A stretch of DNA of 64,000 nucleotides from Candidatus Ruthia sp. Plio_17_S18 (GCA_021730105.1 CP072538.1:806001-870000); one strand, 5' to 3'; counted from the stretch's first letter, positions 1 through 8,349 are shown. Translations and numbers: made by a program. Notes: a model not told the origin generated them from the sequence alone.

Positions 1-694
1 ATGGCTTTAACGGCATTCATGTTATTGCCATTAATTGCGTATTCTGCCCTATGATTGTTTGGTATATTTTTACATTTCTTACTCAAACCAGCCCACACCA
101 CCAATGCGCCACTCTTTAAGTTTATAAGTGCCATCAACCAAAGTATTTAGCAAAATTGAACTGGCGTATTGCTCGCTTTCAAGAAATTTTGACTAATGTG
201 CCTTATAACCATTTAGAATTTCAGACAAATAATTTTTGATTGATTTAGTAATCATTAACGCCATATTTTTGACCCTTTGATGGGACAAATCTTTTGTAAA
301 AAGTATATATTATAAGGCGTTAATGGTTTTATGTGAATGCTTATACATAGCACTAGATAGAACATAGTTATTATTACTAATTAAATCTAGTTGAGATTTG
401 ATCTTCTCATTATTGCCATGAAATATATCAATGTATCTTGGTGTGTCTAAATAATCCTCATTTAAATCACCCAATAAATAAGTGATTTCGACTTTTTTCC
501 AACTTGGAACTAAGTTACCAAATTGCCTTTTAACGGCTGTCTGATTAGGTTGGTTAATACTACCAATCAACAACTCAGCATTTGTAATAGCTGATACAGC
601 ATTAACAATAATAACCTGGTTAAAGAATTTTTCGCCCACTGCATTTAAACCAACCGACACAAGCAAAAAAAACAATCGACATCAAGTATTTCAT
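1..694 (-). pseudogene. second imelysin-family (M75-like) periplasmic protein, frameshifted, runs off window start
   Basis: Read from an ATG at 694, the frame begins MKYLMSIVFF and is lost in a run of eight A (about 664-672). The next frame (675-310) continues with imelysin-type text such as YLLGDLNEDYLDTPRYIDIF and ends KTINAL. Further pieces follow in shifted frames: KNYLSEILNGYKAH, a TAG stop, then NTLVDGTYKLKEWRIG, and AGLSKKCKNIPNNHRAEY up to base 1. Together they follow the COG3489 imelysin pattern collinearly. The gene lies directly behind the di-haem cytochrome, as in imelysin iron-uptake operons. At least three lesions make it a pseudogene. The A-run shift alone could be rescued by slippage, but the later stop and shifts could not. 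Confidence 0.85.
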
Positions 695-703
695 CAATTC
701 GCC

Positions 704-2071
704 CTATATTTCATTCAAAAATTGTAGTATTTTACCCCTACTACTAATAGGTAAATTCATAAACAAAGTTTTAGACTTTTCAGCCTCACCGCCATGCCAA
801 AGGATTGCTTGTTCAAGGTTACGTGCACGACCATCATGCAAAAAATTCTTATTATCTTTGAGTATTAAAGCGACCCTGCCCAGTTTCCATAATGGTGGTG
901 TACGCCATTCACTACCTAAGGCATCAAACTCTGAACGAGAATCTGCCAAATCCTTACCCATATCATGCAATAGAAAATCACTATATGGATATATAGTAGT
1001 CTTGGGTAGTAAGTAACTTGGAACGTGGCATTGCGAACAGCCAATTTCAGAGAACAGTCTTTGCCCTTGATGCTCTGTAACAATAGATTGTGGCAGTTTT
1101 AAGTGTGTCAAATAGTAACTAATGGCGCTTAATCTTTGTGCTGTCAGCTCATGCTTTTCCCCATCTTTTGAAGCGTTAATACATGCAACTTGTATTGGCG
1201 TACACGACTGATGTTCATGAATAGGATTAGTCAAACCCATATCATTAATAGCAGCATTGGCTGATTGATGCTTTACCGTTGGCGCAGAGGCCTTCCAAGT
1301 ATAGCGACCAATCTCCACTTGCTTGGTTTGACTTGACCAAACCCGATTGGCTTTGCCAGAAATACCATCATGATTAGCGTCATTCACATCTTCATTGGAT
1401 AGAATTTGCGCATCAGTAATTTGTTCTAACAAACCCAATCCCACAAGTGCTGGTGCAATCCTAGCGCTGACAATTGTATTAGGATGTAAATCGCCATAAC
1501 CCAAATTTTTTAACTTAATTGTTGGTTGTTGCAAGGTAATAGTAGCGCCATCAGGATAATGAATATCTTTAGTTGAATAATGTATCACGGGCTTGGCTTC
1601 AAAAGGCACACCTAACACACCATTAATACTAATTTGAGCGCCATAACTTGGCTCAGGAATAAAGCCAATTTTGGCCGTCATACGCTGATGTTCATCGGTG
1701 CCATTGGACGATATAGACAAGCGTATCACATGCGACCTATCAACAATATTGTTTGCTGCAAATACCTTGCCACTACCATTTTTTGCATGACAATTAACAC
1801 AAGTATTAGCACTAAATAATGGGCCTAACCCATCACGTGCTGTCGTTGCAGAAGGTGCTTGAACCCAAGGAATGTTAAAAAAACTTTTGCCTAAAATAAA
1901 CTCATCCACCTCATCATTATTTAAGTTAAACTGAATTTGTGTAAAAGATTGGTTTAATATTTGGGCTGGTAAATCTTCCAAGCCATTAGCAAAAACCCTT
2001 GCCATGAGACTAACAGCAAGGGCTGATATGCTTAGAATTACTAAACGTTTATAGTTTGGTTTCCTCAACAT
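704..2071 (-). CDS. di-haem cytochrome c, thiol-oxidoreductase-like (COG3488)
   Basis: A 455-residue exported protein with an N-terminal hydrophobic segment (about residues 9-29) and two haem-binding motifs, CVNCH at 91-95 and CSQCH at 345-349. The second half resembles the di-haem peroxidase / COG3488 family (text such as RTPPLWKLG and FLHDGRARNLEQAILWHGGEA). Its start overlaps the end of the upstream imelysin gene by 23 bases, and a broken imelysin follows. The imelysin / di-haem cytochrome / imelysin order is a recurrent iron-related operon. By inference it acts as a periplasmic redox partner in iron acquisition; the substrate is unknown. Expression is probably driven from upstream of the imelysin or porin genes, where a Fur-like site lies. 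Confidence 0.88.
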   Translation of the reverse strand: MLRKPNYKRLVILSISALAVSLMARVFANGLEDLPAQILNQSFTQIQFNLNNDEVDEFILGKSFFNIPWVQAPSATTARDGLGPLFSANTCVNCHAKNGSGKVFAANNIVDRSHVIRLSISSNGTDEHQRMTAKIGFIPEPSYGAQISINGVLGVPFEAKPVIHYSTKDIHYPDGATITLQQPTIKLKNLGYGDLHPNTIVSARIAPALVGLGLLEQITDAQILSNEDVNDANHDGISGKANRVWSSQTKQVEIGRYTWKASAPTVKHQSANAAINDMGLTNPIHEHQSCTPIQVACINASKDGEKHELTAQRLSAISYYLTHLKLPQSIVTEHQGQRLFSEIGCSQCHVPSYLLPKTTIYPYSDFLLHDMGKDLADSRSEFDALGSEWRTPPLWKLGRVALILKDNKNFLHDGRARNLEQAILWHGGEAEKSKTLFMNLPISSRGKILQFLNEI

Positions 2072-3356
2072 CCATTATATCTCCAATCGTCAAATCAACA
2101 CCATTTGATTTTGCCACATAAATCATTTGATCTCCAATAGCTCTTAACTCATTTTTAAGTTTTTTGATTTGTCTGGCTTGCGTATCATTCGGGCGAATTT
2201 GATAATCAAAATGACGGCTCACTTGTGCCAATGTATTCATTTGATTAATTTTGGTATTAGTCGATGCAATTAAATCCATCAACTTGGTTTTATCTTTCAT
2301 AGCATCAATAGGTGCTACGCCATAATCAACGCCATTATAGGTACCAAACAACAAATTCTTAAAGCCTTGGAAATTTTGCGTAATATCACGATGCGTGTTA
2401 TCAGAAAAACAACTGTGCTCGTCCTCTTCAGAAGGTGTCAGCACCGCCACTGCGATACGCTCATTAGCAAGCTCGGACTTAATAAAAACACCCAAACCAG
2501 AAAAAATTTGTCTTAGCGCTGCTTTCGTGTCAATATTCTTAGTTGCATCAGAATTTTTACCCAATAATGCTGCCTTATAATTAGTATTATCACCATCTGC
2601 CCAAGCTGAAACCATTGACTCTAAATCAGAAACAATTAAACTTGCTGCTGCATTTAAATATTGTTTGCGACGATCAGCATTTGCATTAGTCGTATAATCA
2701 GAAAGCGATCTTTGGCCTGCTACCAGAGCACCATTGGTTACGCCATCTTTCATAAAATTAGCGTAATCTTGGTCTTGACCCCATAATAAAAATTCAATTG
2801 CGTGATAACCAGTTGCAACATTAGCATCGCCACCATTTTCATTAAGAGTCGCTAATACACTAGGCGTAATTGTACTAACATCAACCGCTGTTGGATTTTC
2901 ACCACCTGGATTGAATATGCCTTTGGTGTCAATAATATTACCCGACGTTTTTTTACCCTTAGCATTAGTCGTATAATCAATCATACTTTCATCTAACGGC
3001 CAAGCATTTAATTGCCCTTCTGGCGCACCATAAGACGTATGCCAACCTTTCTCTGCATCAATAGGTCCATTAGATAATCTGAACGCTTCCGTTTGACCAT
3101 AAGATTCACGAGCATTTAACCATGCTGCTTTAGCATTTTCCATCAAAACCATGATGGGACGATTAGTAAAATCTCTAAGCTTTTCCTTTAGTGCTTTAGC
3201 ATCATTTAAAGCATCCGTGTAGTTTGCCGTTGCAATGTTTGCATAAGTACTTAACAATGGGCTGGTCTCATCACTACCCCAAAATGCGCTTGTAGTAGAG
3301 ATTGCCATTGCCACTGTTAAAGCAGATGAAACTATCAATTTTTTTTGTACTTTCAT
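2049..3356 (-). CDS. imelysin-family periplasmic iron-regulated protein (M75-like)
   Basis: A 435-residue protein with a signal peptide (basic MKVQKK, hydrophobic core, cleavage around STTSAFW). The family signature GYHAIEFLLWGQ sits at residues 183-194 and carries the GxHxxE motif that is a candidate metal site in imelysin/EfeO-like proteins. Flanking text (SYGQTEAFRLSNGPID, GWHTSYGAPEGQLNAWPLD) is typical of the ICMP subgroup. A clear AAGGAG ribosome site precedes the ATG. Known members are iron-regulated periplasmic or outer-membrane-associated proteins tied to iron uptake; peptidase activity is doubtful in most. It is intact, unlike the second imelysin copy downstream. Confidence 0.92.
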   Translation of the reverse strand: MKVQKKLIVSSALTVAMAISTTSAFWGSDETSPLLSTYANIATANYTDALNDAKALKEKLRDFTNRPIMVLMENAKAAWLNARESYGQTEAFRLSNGPIDAEKGWHTSYGAPEGQLNAWPLDESMIDYTTNAKGKKTSGNIIDTKGIFNPGGENPTAVDVSTITPSVLATLNENGGDANVATGYHAIEFLLWGQDQDYANFMKDGVTNGALVAGQRSLSDYTTNANADRRKQYLNAAASLIVSDLESMVSAWADGDNTNYKAALLGKNSDATKNIDTKAALRQIFSGLGVFIKSELANERIAVAVLTPSEEDEHSCFSDNTHRDITQNFQGFKNLLFGTYNGVDYGVAPIDAMKDKTKLMDLIASTNTKINQMNTLAQVSRHFDYQIRPNDTQARQIKKLKNELRAIGDQMIYVAKSNGVDLTIGDIMDVEETKL

Positions 3357-3397
3357 GTGTATTTCTCCTTAAAATTTACTCAAAATATTTGCTTTCA

Positions 3398-3982
3398 TTA
3401 GAATTCGTAAGCAACTCTTAAGCCATTGACTGTTTTTTGTCCATCCACTTTATTGTTTTCAAAAAAGACAGTAACGCCTTCTGCTAGTGAAAGACTATAA
3501 GCCAAGTTAAGACTAGCGTCCATACCTTTTAATTGGTGAGCATAACTTCCACTCAGTATGTTGTGCCTTAATGCCATTTGCAACGCCTTGGTTAGTTTTC
3601 ACAGCTTCATAATAAAAGCCCAAGCCATTGTCCAAACTAACTCCTAAATGATAAGCATTAGAACTGCCGTAACCTGTTGTACCATCTTTGAAATAATCTA
3701 TGCCAGCACTAAAAATATCCTTGCCATAATTAATGTTAATACCGGTATCGTTATCAGTGTCTTTATAACTGTAAATAGAGGCTTGAACATCAACAAAATC
3801 AGCACTTAACATTAGCATGTCTTTGCTACCCTTATTGGATCTGTTATCATGCCGCACACCAATACGCACTATGCTAGCTGTAAAGTCACCATTGTGATAA
3901 TTAATCATTGCTTCATCTAAAATAATAATGCAGTTGTGCCAACAATTAACATGCTTAATGCTATTACCTTATTTCTTTTCAT
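3398..3982 (-). pseudogene. outer-membrane porin, internally reduced and frameshifted
   Basis: An ATG at 3982 opens a signal-peptide-like stretch (MKRNKVIALSMLIVGTTA). The frame then breaks near 3915 and resumes as MINYHNGDFTASIVRIGVRH with alternating beta-strand text (INYGKDIFSAGIDYF, YHLGVSLDNGLGFYYEAV). It shifts again near 3560 into a frame ending LRVAYEF, with the terminal aromatic residue typical of Gram-negative porins. The sum is about 195 residues against 300 or more for a normal porin, so the N-terminal half has also been lost. It precedes the imelysin operon on the same strand. I infer it was the first gene of an iron-controlled operon. Confidence 0.8.
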
Positions 3983-4106
3983 TGTGTCTATCCTATATAT
4001 TTTAATTAGACATGTTGCACAGATATTCCTGCAAATTTGATGCTTACACGCATCACTCTTAACTCACCTTTTTTTATTTTTGTTAGGGAGGTTAATTTTT
4101 TGGTAT

Positions 4107-4140
4107 TAGTAAATGATATCAGTTATTATTTGCATTTGCA
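4107..4140. promoter_or_regulatory. Fur-box-like site upstream of porin/imelysin genes
   Basis: An AT-rich element containing AAATGATATCAGTTATTATT followed by TGCATTTGCAA lies about 125 bases upstream of the porin-remnant start. One 19-base register matches about 12 positions of the Fur consensus. The trailing TTTGCAxTTGCAA part is shared with a second site near 5030. A fur gene is present in this window. Regulation of the imelysin operon by this site is inference. Confidence 0.5.
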
Positions 4141-4195
4141 ATACAATATAAGAATTTTGTGATATATCATTTTCTTAGCAGTTCAAACAAACAAC

Positions 4196-4369
4196 TTAAC
4201 AAGCAAAGATATTGTTTAATAGCTGAATTTCATTCAAATCAAGTTCACTCTCAATTAAAAGCGAATCATCAAAATCTCTTAAATACTTAGCCACGCTATT
4301 AATTAAATTAATTTCCATAGATCTAGTATTTGCACTTAATTTAATTTTATTAAAAATCACTTTTTTCAT
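4196..4369 (-). CDS. very small hypothetical protein, 57 residues
   Basis: An uninterrupted frame of 57 codons starting at an ATG preceded by a GGGA ribosome-site-like sequence. The product starts MKKVIFNKIK and ends LLNNIFAC; it is acidic in the middle (RDFDDSLLIESELDLNEI), with no signal peptide or membrane segment. It follows another 51-codon ORF by 11 bases and lies between two Fur-box-like sites. I recognise no family. It may be a real small gene of an iron-responsive operon or the tail of a decayed gene. Confidence 0.4.
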   Translation of the reverse strand: MKKVIFNKIKLSANTRSMEINLINSVAKYLRDFDDSLLIESELDLNEIQLLNNIFAC

Positions 4370-4380
4370 GTTCCCAATTC

Positions 4381-4536
4381 TTATTCAAAATGGTTGCTTA
4401 AGTCTTTCTTTATTTCATCAAGACATGTTTGTTTAATCATTTGGTTTGGCAAATTAAAACGCAGCATAGAATCTAAATCTAGTCGATTATGATTGCGCAG
4501 GTAACTAAGTTTATATTGTTGCCAAAAACCAAACAT
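4381..4536 (-). CDS. very small hypothetical protein, 51 residues
   Basis: A 51-codon frame starting two bases after the stop of the Cys-rich frame upstream. The product begins MFGFWQQYKLSYLRNHNRLD and ends DLSNHFE. No signal peptide, membrane span or familiar motif is visible. Its tight spacing with the frame upstream and the small ORF downstream suggests one transcript. It has no strong ribosome site, so translation may be coupled to the upstream frame if real. Function unknown. Confidence 0.35.
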   Translation of the reverse strand: MFGFWQQYKLSYLRNHNRLDLDSMLRFNLPNQMIKQTCLDEIKKDLSNHFE

Positions 4537-4538
4537 AC

Positions 4539-4955
4539 TTATGTTTTATTAGTACAACCACCACAGCAACCATTGCAAGACTTAGATTTGCTTGATGGTG
4601 TTATGATATTTTGCCCTGCTGAATTTGTTGTATTGGTGGTTATTGTTATTTTTTGATTTTTCATTTGTTTTTCCATGTTAAATAGTTGCCCATACAAGGC
4701 TTGGGGTTAGCCAGCATAACCAATTTACCCATTAAATTTGAGAGATTGAGATAAACCCGTCATGCATTTTTTGGTTTGCCTCACACTTGGACTAAAAGCA
4801 TAAGGCGGTGTTGAAATGATTGCTATCGGAGATAATTGGCGAACAGTGATAAGCAATACATTTCTAACCTGTGTTAATTAATTAGTCAGTTTATCAAAAT
4901 AAGCTAAATAATCTTTCAATTCTTTTTGTGACAATATGAAATATTCCTTTTGCAT
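4539..4955 (-). pseudogene. small protein with Cys-rich C-terminus, interrupted by three in-frame TAA codons
   Basis: From an ATG at 4955 with a GGAG ribosome site, a single frame of 139 codons runs to 4539, broken only by TAA at codons 26, 77 and 83. Text between the stops reads continuously (NVLLITVRQLSPIAIISTPP, KKCMTGLSQSLKFNG, PQALYGQLFN), and at the last two stops glutamine would fit well. The C-terminus is a cysteine cluster, SCNGCCGGCTNKT, suggesting metal or Fe-S binding. An internal ATG at 4676 would yield the last 45 residues alone. A Fur-like site lies 65-85 bases upstream. Family not recognised. A pseudogene is likely; a surviving 45-residue Cys-rich peptide is possible. Confidence 0.55.
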
Positions 4956-5018
4956 TACACTTCTCCATCAAATTGTATTTTGTTTGTTAGTAAGTATCTT
5001 CTCTTGAAGAACTTAAAC

Positions 5019-5053
5019 ACAAATAATACTCATTATCATTTGCAATTGCAAGT
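5019..5053. promoter_or_regulatory. Fur-box-like site upstream of the small Cys-rich gene
   Basis: The sequence AATAATACTCATTATCATTT, followed by GCAATTGCAA, matches the 19-base Fur consensus at about 14 of 19 positions when aligned at 5019-5037. It lies upstream of the minus-strand small-ORF cluster and downstream of the bacterioferritin remnant's terminator. It shares its right-hand part with the site near 4120. Fur binding is inference. Confidence 0.6.
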
Positions 5054-5089
5054 CATTTATGTAAAAAAAATATTTTTAGTGAAATAACA

Positions 5090-5119
5090 TAAAAAAATAG
5101 CACGAAAAATCGTGCTATT
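5090..5119 (-). terminator. rho-independent terminator behind bacterioferritin remnant
   Basis: A perfect 10-base stem, AATAGCACGA / TCGTGCTATT, with a 4-base loop (5096-5119). On the minus strand it is followed by a run of T. It lies 34 bases past the end of the bfr pseudogene on that strand, so it is the old bfr terminator. Confidence 0.85.
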
Positions 5120-5152
5120 AAAACATTTTAAGCAAGATAGATAAGTGTACAT

Positions 5153-5573
5153 TTATGATTGGATATATTGTTGCAAGCCCAATTGTTTTTCCAACCAATA
5201 AGTATGGTCTTGCTTGGTATCTTATAGCTGACTTGTCAGCATCGTAAGTGTAACAACTCAATAGCAGCCCTGAAATCGTTTACAACTTTATACTCAAGTT
5301 AAAGGTCATTTTCAATACATGATTTCACATCACCACCAATATTCAAACCCTCTTGAATTGATAAATCTGGTGTGGTTTCTAAAAACAGCAAGCGTTTGAT
5401 AATTTGATCAGCATGGTCAGTTTCCTCTTCCATTTCATGATTCAAGCTCTCAAATCACTTTGATAATCCCCAATCATCATACATGCGTGAATGTGTGATG
5501 ATTGGTCGCGAACCGCTAACTCTCCTGTTAATAAATCCTGTAACTGATTAATTACTCTTGTATTGCCTTACAT
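5153..5573 (-). pseudogene. bfr: bacterioferritin, degraded
   Basis: In broken frames this reads as bacterioferritin: ATG then TAA at codon 2, then GNTRVINQLQDLLTGELAVR, a shifted HEMEEETDHADQII segment, a KRLLFLETTPDLSIQEGLN-like stretch, and the C-terminus HTYWLEKQLGLQQYIQS. The length (about 420 bp) is short of the family's roughly 155 residues. The codon-2 stop, a further stop (TSQL then TAA) and several frameshifts abolish it. Bacterioferritin stores iron and buffers oxidative stress, so this loss removes one iron store. The terminator and a nearby Fur-like site survive. Confidence 0.88.
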
Positions 5574-5690
5574 ATTAAATTAACACTCCTATATTACATA
5601 ATTGTCCGTACCTACCTTTGAAAGTAGGCTAATTTGATTGAACACTTAAAATTCTTCTCACCAAGTTCCTAATTACAATCTTTCCTGGGC

Positions 5691-5891
5691 AGCACAAAAG
5701 GCAAAAATAACCGTTAAAATCAGCAAACATTCAGGCACTCCTATGCAGTGCATTTATTACAAAATCAAATTGACCTTACAACTGTGCAGAAGCTTTTGGG
5801 TCACAAATACACAGGTTCTACTTTAATTTACTCATATGCTGCACAAAAAGAAAGCTCTAATAAGCCATTATCACCACTAGACATGGTTTAA
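5691..5891 (+). pseudogene. tyrosine recombinase / integrase C-terminal remnant
   Basis: The reading RHSYAVHLLQNQIDLTTVQK, then LLGHKYTGSTLIYSYAAQ, ends at TAA 5889-5891. It carries the catalytic HxxR-region arginine, the LLGH motif and the tyrosine (IYSYA) of the integrase C-terminal domain. Upstream, SWAAQKAKITVKISKH is in another frame, showing a shift near 5735. Only the last third of the gene remains; no attachment repeats or cargo are evident. It marks an old mobile-element or integron-type insertion beside the iron block. Confidence 0.8.
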
Positions 5892-5940
5892 TAATTGCAT
5901 ATTTGAACATAGATAACATAAAATAAGGCAATCGTCATTC

Positions 5941-7095
5941 ATGATTTTTACCATTTTGAATTTAGCTAAACGCACACAAGCCAGTCAAAAAGTCACCCTT
6001 GTGGGTGCTGTTGTTGATTTTTTATTGGCAGTATTTAAAATTATTGCAGGTTTTATTGGCAATTCTGGCGCTTTAATTGCAGACGGCATTCACTCGTTTT
6101 CTGACTTATTGTCTGATGGCTTGGTTTTATATGCCACCAAACATTCAGCTCTTGATGCTGATGAGGAGCACCCTTATGGGCATAAGCGATTTGAAACGGT
6201 TGCCACGCTAGGTCTTGCAGTTCTTTTAGCTATTGTTGGCTTGGGTGTTATCTTTGATGCTATGACTAGATTAGCCAACCCTGTTTCGCTTTCACATAGT
6301 GCACTGCTTTTAAGTATTGCTGCTTTGTCAATTTTTTCTAAAGAGGCTTTATATTGGTATACCTTAATGGTGGCTAATGCTTATAAATCTGACTTATTAA
6401 AAGCTAATGCTTGGCATCACCGCTCAGATGCATTATCTTCAATTGTGGTGTTGATTGGTATTTTTGGAAGTTTAAATGGCTACCAATATTTGGATAGCAT
6501 TGCAGCTATTGTTGTGGGTTTGATGGTTATCTACATTGCTTGGAAATTGGGCTTAGATGCAACCAAAGAACTGGTAGACACCTCCATTGACGCACCACAA
6601 GTGGCGCAATTAAAACACGCATTAGGGCAAATTAGTGGCGTTAATAGTGTTCACTCTCTACGCACTCGTAAAATTGGACACACCATTTCTTGTGATGTGC
6701 ATGTACAGGTTGATCCATTTTTAAGTGTTAGCGAGGGGCATATTATTAGTGTTAGTGTGGAACGTGTTGCCAAAAAATGTTTGAAAGATTTAAGCGATGT
6801 AACCGTGCATATTGACGTAGAAGATGATGAAATTAATGCACCTTACGAGGCTTTACCAGAACGTGCACAAGCATTGGGAATTTTGACTAAAGCCTTGTTT
6901 AATAACGAGTGTGATGATGAGATTAGCCGCATTCAATTGCACTATTTAGAGGGCAAAATTCATGTGGATTTTTACCTACCACTTAAATGCCTTCAGTCTA
7001 ATAATAGTGCTGATAAAATACTAGAAAAATTACAAGAAGCTGTTAGCAAGCTTAAGGGTTTTGGCAAAATTAAAGTTTATTTTAACCAAGATTAA
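5941..7095 (+). CDS. cation diffusion facilitator (CDF) metal exporter
   Basis: A 384-residue membrane protein of the CDF family: about six membrane spans in residues 20-200, then a cytoplasmic C-terminal domain. The transport-site motif in span 2 is H51-x3-D55 (DGIHSFSDL) and in span 5 H159-x3-D163 (HHRSD), the HD-HD arrangement typical of zinc-type CDFs. The C-terminal domain carries HSLRTRKIG and DVHVQVD text. It exports divalent cations from the cytoplasm by proton exchange. It is longer than FieF (about 300) because of an extended tail. Its last 4 bases overlap the convergent ruvC. Substrate preference is inferred only from the motif. Confidence 0.92.
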   Translation: MIFTILNLAKRTQASQKVTLVGAVVDFLLAVFKIIAGFIGNSGALIADGIHSFSDLLSDGLVLYATKHSALDADEEHPYGHKRFETVATLGLAVLLAIVGLGVIFDAMTRLANPVSLSHSALLLSIAALSIFSKEALYWYTLMVANAYKSDLLKANAWHHRSDALSSIVVLIGIFGSLNGYQYLDSIAAIVVGLMVIYIAWKLGLDATKELVDTSIDAPQVAQLKHALGQISGVNSVHSLRTRKIGHTISCDVHVQVDPFLSVSEGHIISVSVERVAKKCLKDLSDVTVHIDVEDDEINAPYEALPERAQALGILTKALFNNECDDEISRIQLHYLEGKIHVDFYLPLKCLQSNNSADKILEKLQEAVSKLKGFGKIKVYFNQD

Positions 7096-7562
7096 AGACA
7101 ATGATAAGCATGGCAAATAGCACCTGCTAATGCATCTGCTGCATCTGCTTGAGGCGCTTTGTTAAGTTTTAATAGCTCTTGTACCATAAATGATACTTGT
7201 TCTTTAGCGGCGTGCCCCTTACCAACAACAGCTTTTTTGATTTGATTAGGACTGTATTCAACCATCAGCCTATGATTTGAACCTGCTGCTGCAATAATAG
7301 CACCTCGCGCGTGCCCAAGTTTAATTGCTGCATCAGGATTTGGACGATCAGGGCGCATAAAAGCACGCTCAATCACCACAACATCAGGCTGATATTTCTG
7401 AATAATTTGCTCGATTTCTACAAAAATAGTCGTAATACGCTCAGGCAACGTACCTTGAGTGCGGATACATCCGCTAGATAAATAATTAAATTTAAGCTTA
7501 TAGGCTTCAATTAAGCCAAAGCCTGTTATTCTAGATCCGGGATCAACCCCTAAAATTTTCAT
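7092..7562 (-). CDS. ruvC: Holliday junction resolvase RuvC
   Basis: A 156-residue protein starting MKILGVDPGSRITGFGLIE, with the catalytic acidic residues in their usual places: D7, E65, D140 and D143 (ADAADALAGAICHAY). It cleaves Holliday junctions together with RuvAB. ruvB lies about 8 kb away on the same strand and ruvA is not in this window, so the usual ruvCAB cluster is broken up. Full length; start supported by the conserved N-terminus. Confidence 0.97.
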   Translation of the reverse strand: MKILGVDPGSRITGFGLIEAYKLKFNYLSSGCIRTQGTLPERITTIFVEIEQIIQKYQPDVVVIERAFMRPDRPNPDAAIKLGHARGAIIAAAGSNHRLMVEYSPNQIKKAVVGKGHAAKEQVSFMVQELLKLNKAPQADAADALAGAICHAYHCL

Positions 7563-7620
7563 AAAAATATTTTATCAAAAGCTTGGGCTTTGCTCAACAC
7601 ATATTACAACACCCTTATGA

Positions 7621-7626
7621 TATACT
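7621..7626 (+). promoter_or_regulatory. probable -10 element of trxA
   Basis: TATACT lies 31-36 bases upstream of the trxA start, in the gap divergent from ruvC. An AGGGGG ribosome site follows at about 7644-7650. No convincing -35 at good spacing is visible. Confidence 0.4.
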
Positions 7627-7656
7627 TTTATTTTTTAAGTTTTAGGGGGTAATAAA

Positions 7657-8019
7657 ATGGCAGTATTAGAATTAAACCAAAGTAATTTTGACGAAACCAT
7701 TCAAAATAACGATATTGTTGTGTTGGATTTTTGGGCACCATGGTGTGGTCCTTGTAAGCAATTTGCACCTACTTATGATGAAGTCTCTAACAAAGTAAAT
7801 GATGTTATTTTTGCCAAAGTAAACACTGAAGATGAACAAGAACTGGCAGGTAATTTTCAAATCCGCTCCATTCCTACTTTGATGATCTTTAGGGAGAAGA
7901 TTGCAATTTTTTCTCAACCTGGTGCAATGTCAGGCACAGACCTGGAAGCTGCTATTGACAAGGCTAAAGCGCTTGATATGGATAAAGTACGCGCAGAAAT
8001 TAAAGAGCAAAAAGAATAG
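7657..8019 (+). CDS. trxA: thioredoxin
   Basis: A 120-residue thioredoxin with the redox motif WCGPCK (Cys30, Cys33) after VVLDFWAP, and the cis-proline segment IRSIPTLMIF. It reduces protein disulfides using NADPH through thioredoxin reductase. It carries a C-terminal tail about 10 residues longer than the classic 108-109 residue form, ending in a charged helix (DKVRAEIKEQKE). Strong ribosome site AGGGGG. The convergent yffB ends at the adjacent base. Confidence 0.96.
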   Translation: MAVLELNQSNFDETIQNNDIVVLDFWAPWCGPCKQFAPTYDEVSNKVNDVIFAKVNTEDEQELAGNFQIRSIPTLMIFREKIAIFSQPGAMSGTDLEAAIDKAKALDMDKVRAEIKEQKE

Positions 8020-8349
8020 TTAGCACAACTCTAAATAAGACTTTTCGCTAAATCCAACCATAATATCATTATTCGTTACCAATACTGGACGTTTGATAAG
8101 TGTTGGATTTTTTAATACCAATTCTAAAGTAATATTGTCTTTTTCTTCATCGTTTAAGTTCCGATAAGTAGTAGAACGCTTGTTGATTAGTTTCTCCCAA
8201 GTGAGCTTATCTACAAATGTCTGCAGTTTAGTGTTATCAATCGGATGATCACGAAAATCAATAAATTCAAAATCAACCTGATGATTCATTAAGAATTTTT
8301 GTGCTTTTTTAATTGTGTCACAGTTTTTAATGCCGTACATTTTAATCAT
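8020..8349 (-). CDS. yffB: ArsC/Spx-family reductase, YffB type
   Basis: A 109-residue thioredoxin-fold protein with the single-cysteine N-terminus YGIKNCDTIKKAQKFL (Cys10) and the segment RPVLVTNNDIMVGFSEKSY typical of the YffB branch of the arsenate-reductase family. It lacks the arsenate-reductase signature around the active site, so a glutathione-dependent thiol reductase is more likely than arsenate reduction. Its start overlaps the previous gene by 4 bases. It ends the long minus-strand gene train. Confidence 0.88.
   Translation of the reverse strand: MIKMYGIKNCDTIKKAQKFLMNHQVDFEFIDFRDHPIDNTKLQTFVDKLTWEKLINKRSTTYRNLNDEEKDNITLELVLKNPTLIKRPVLVTNNDIMVGFSEKSYLELC

Noticed and set aside
1..54. 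Plus-strand ORF starting at the first base
   Set aside because: It ends after 17 codons, and the opposite strand here reads as the imelysin-family C-terminal region.
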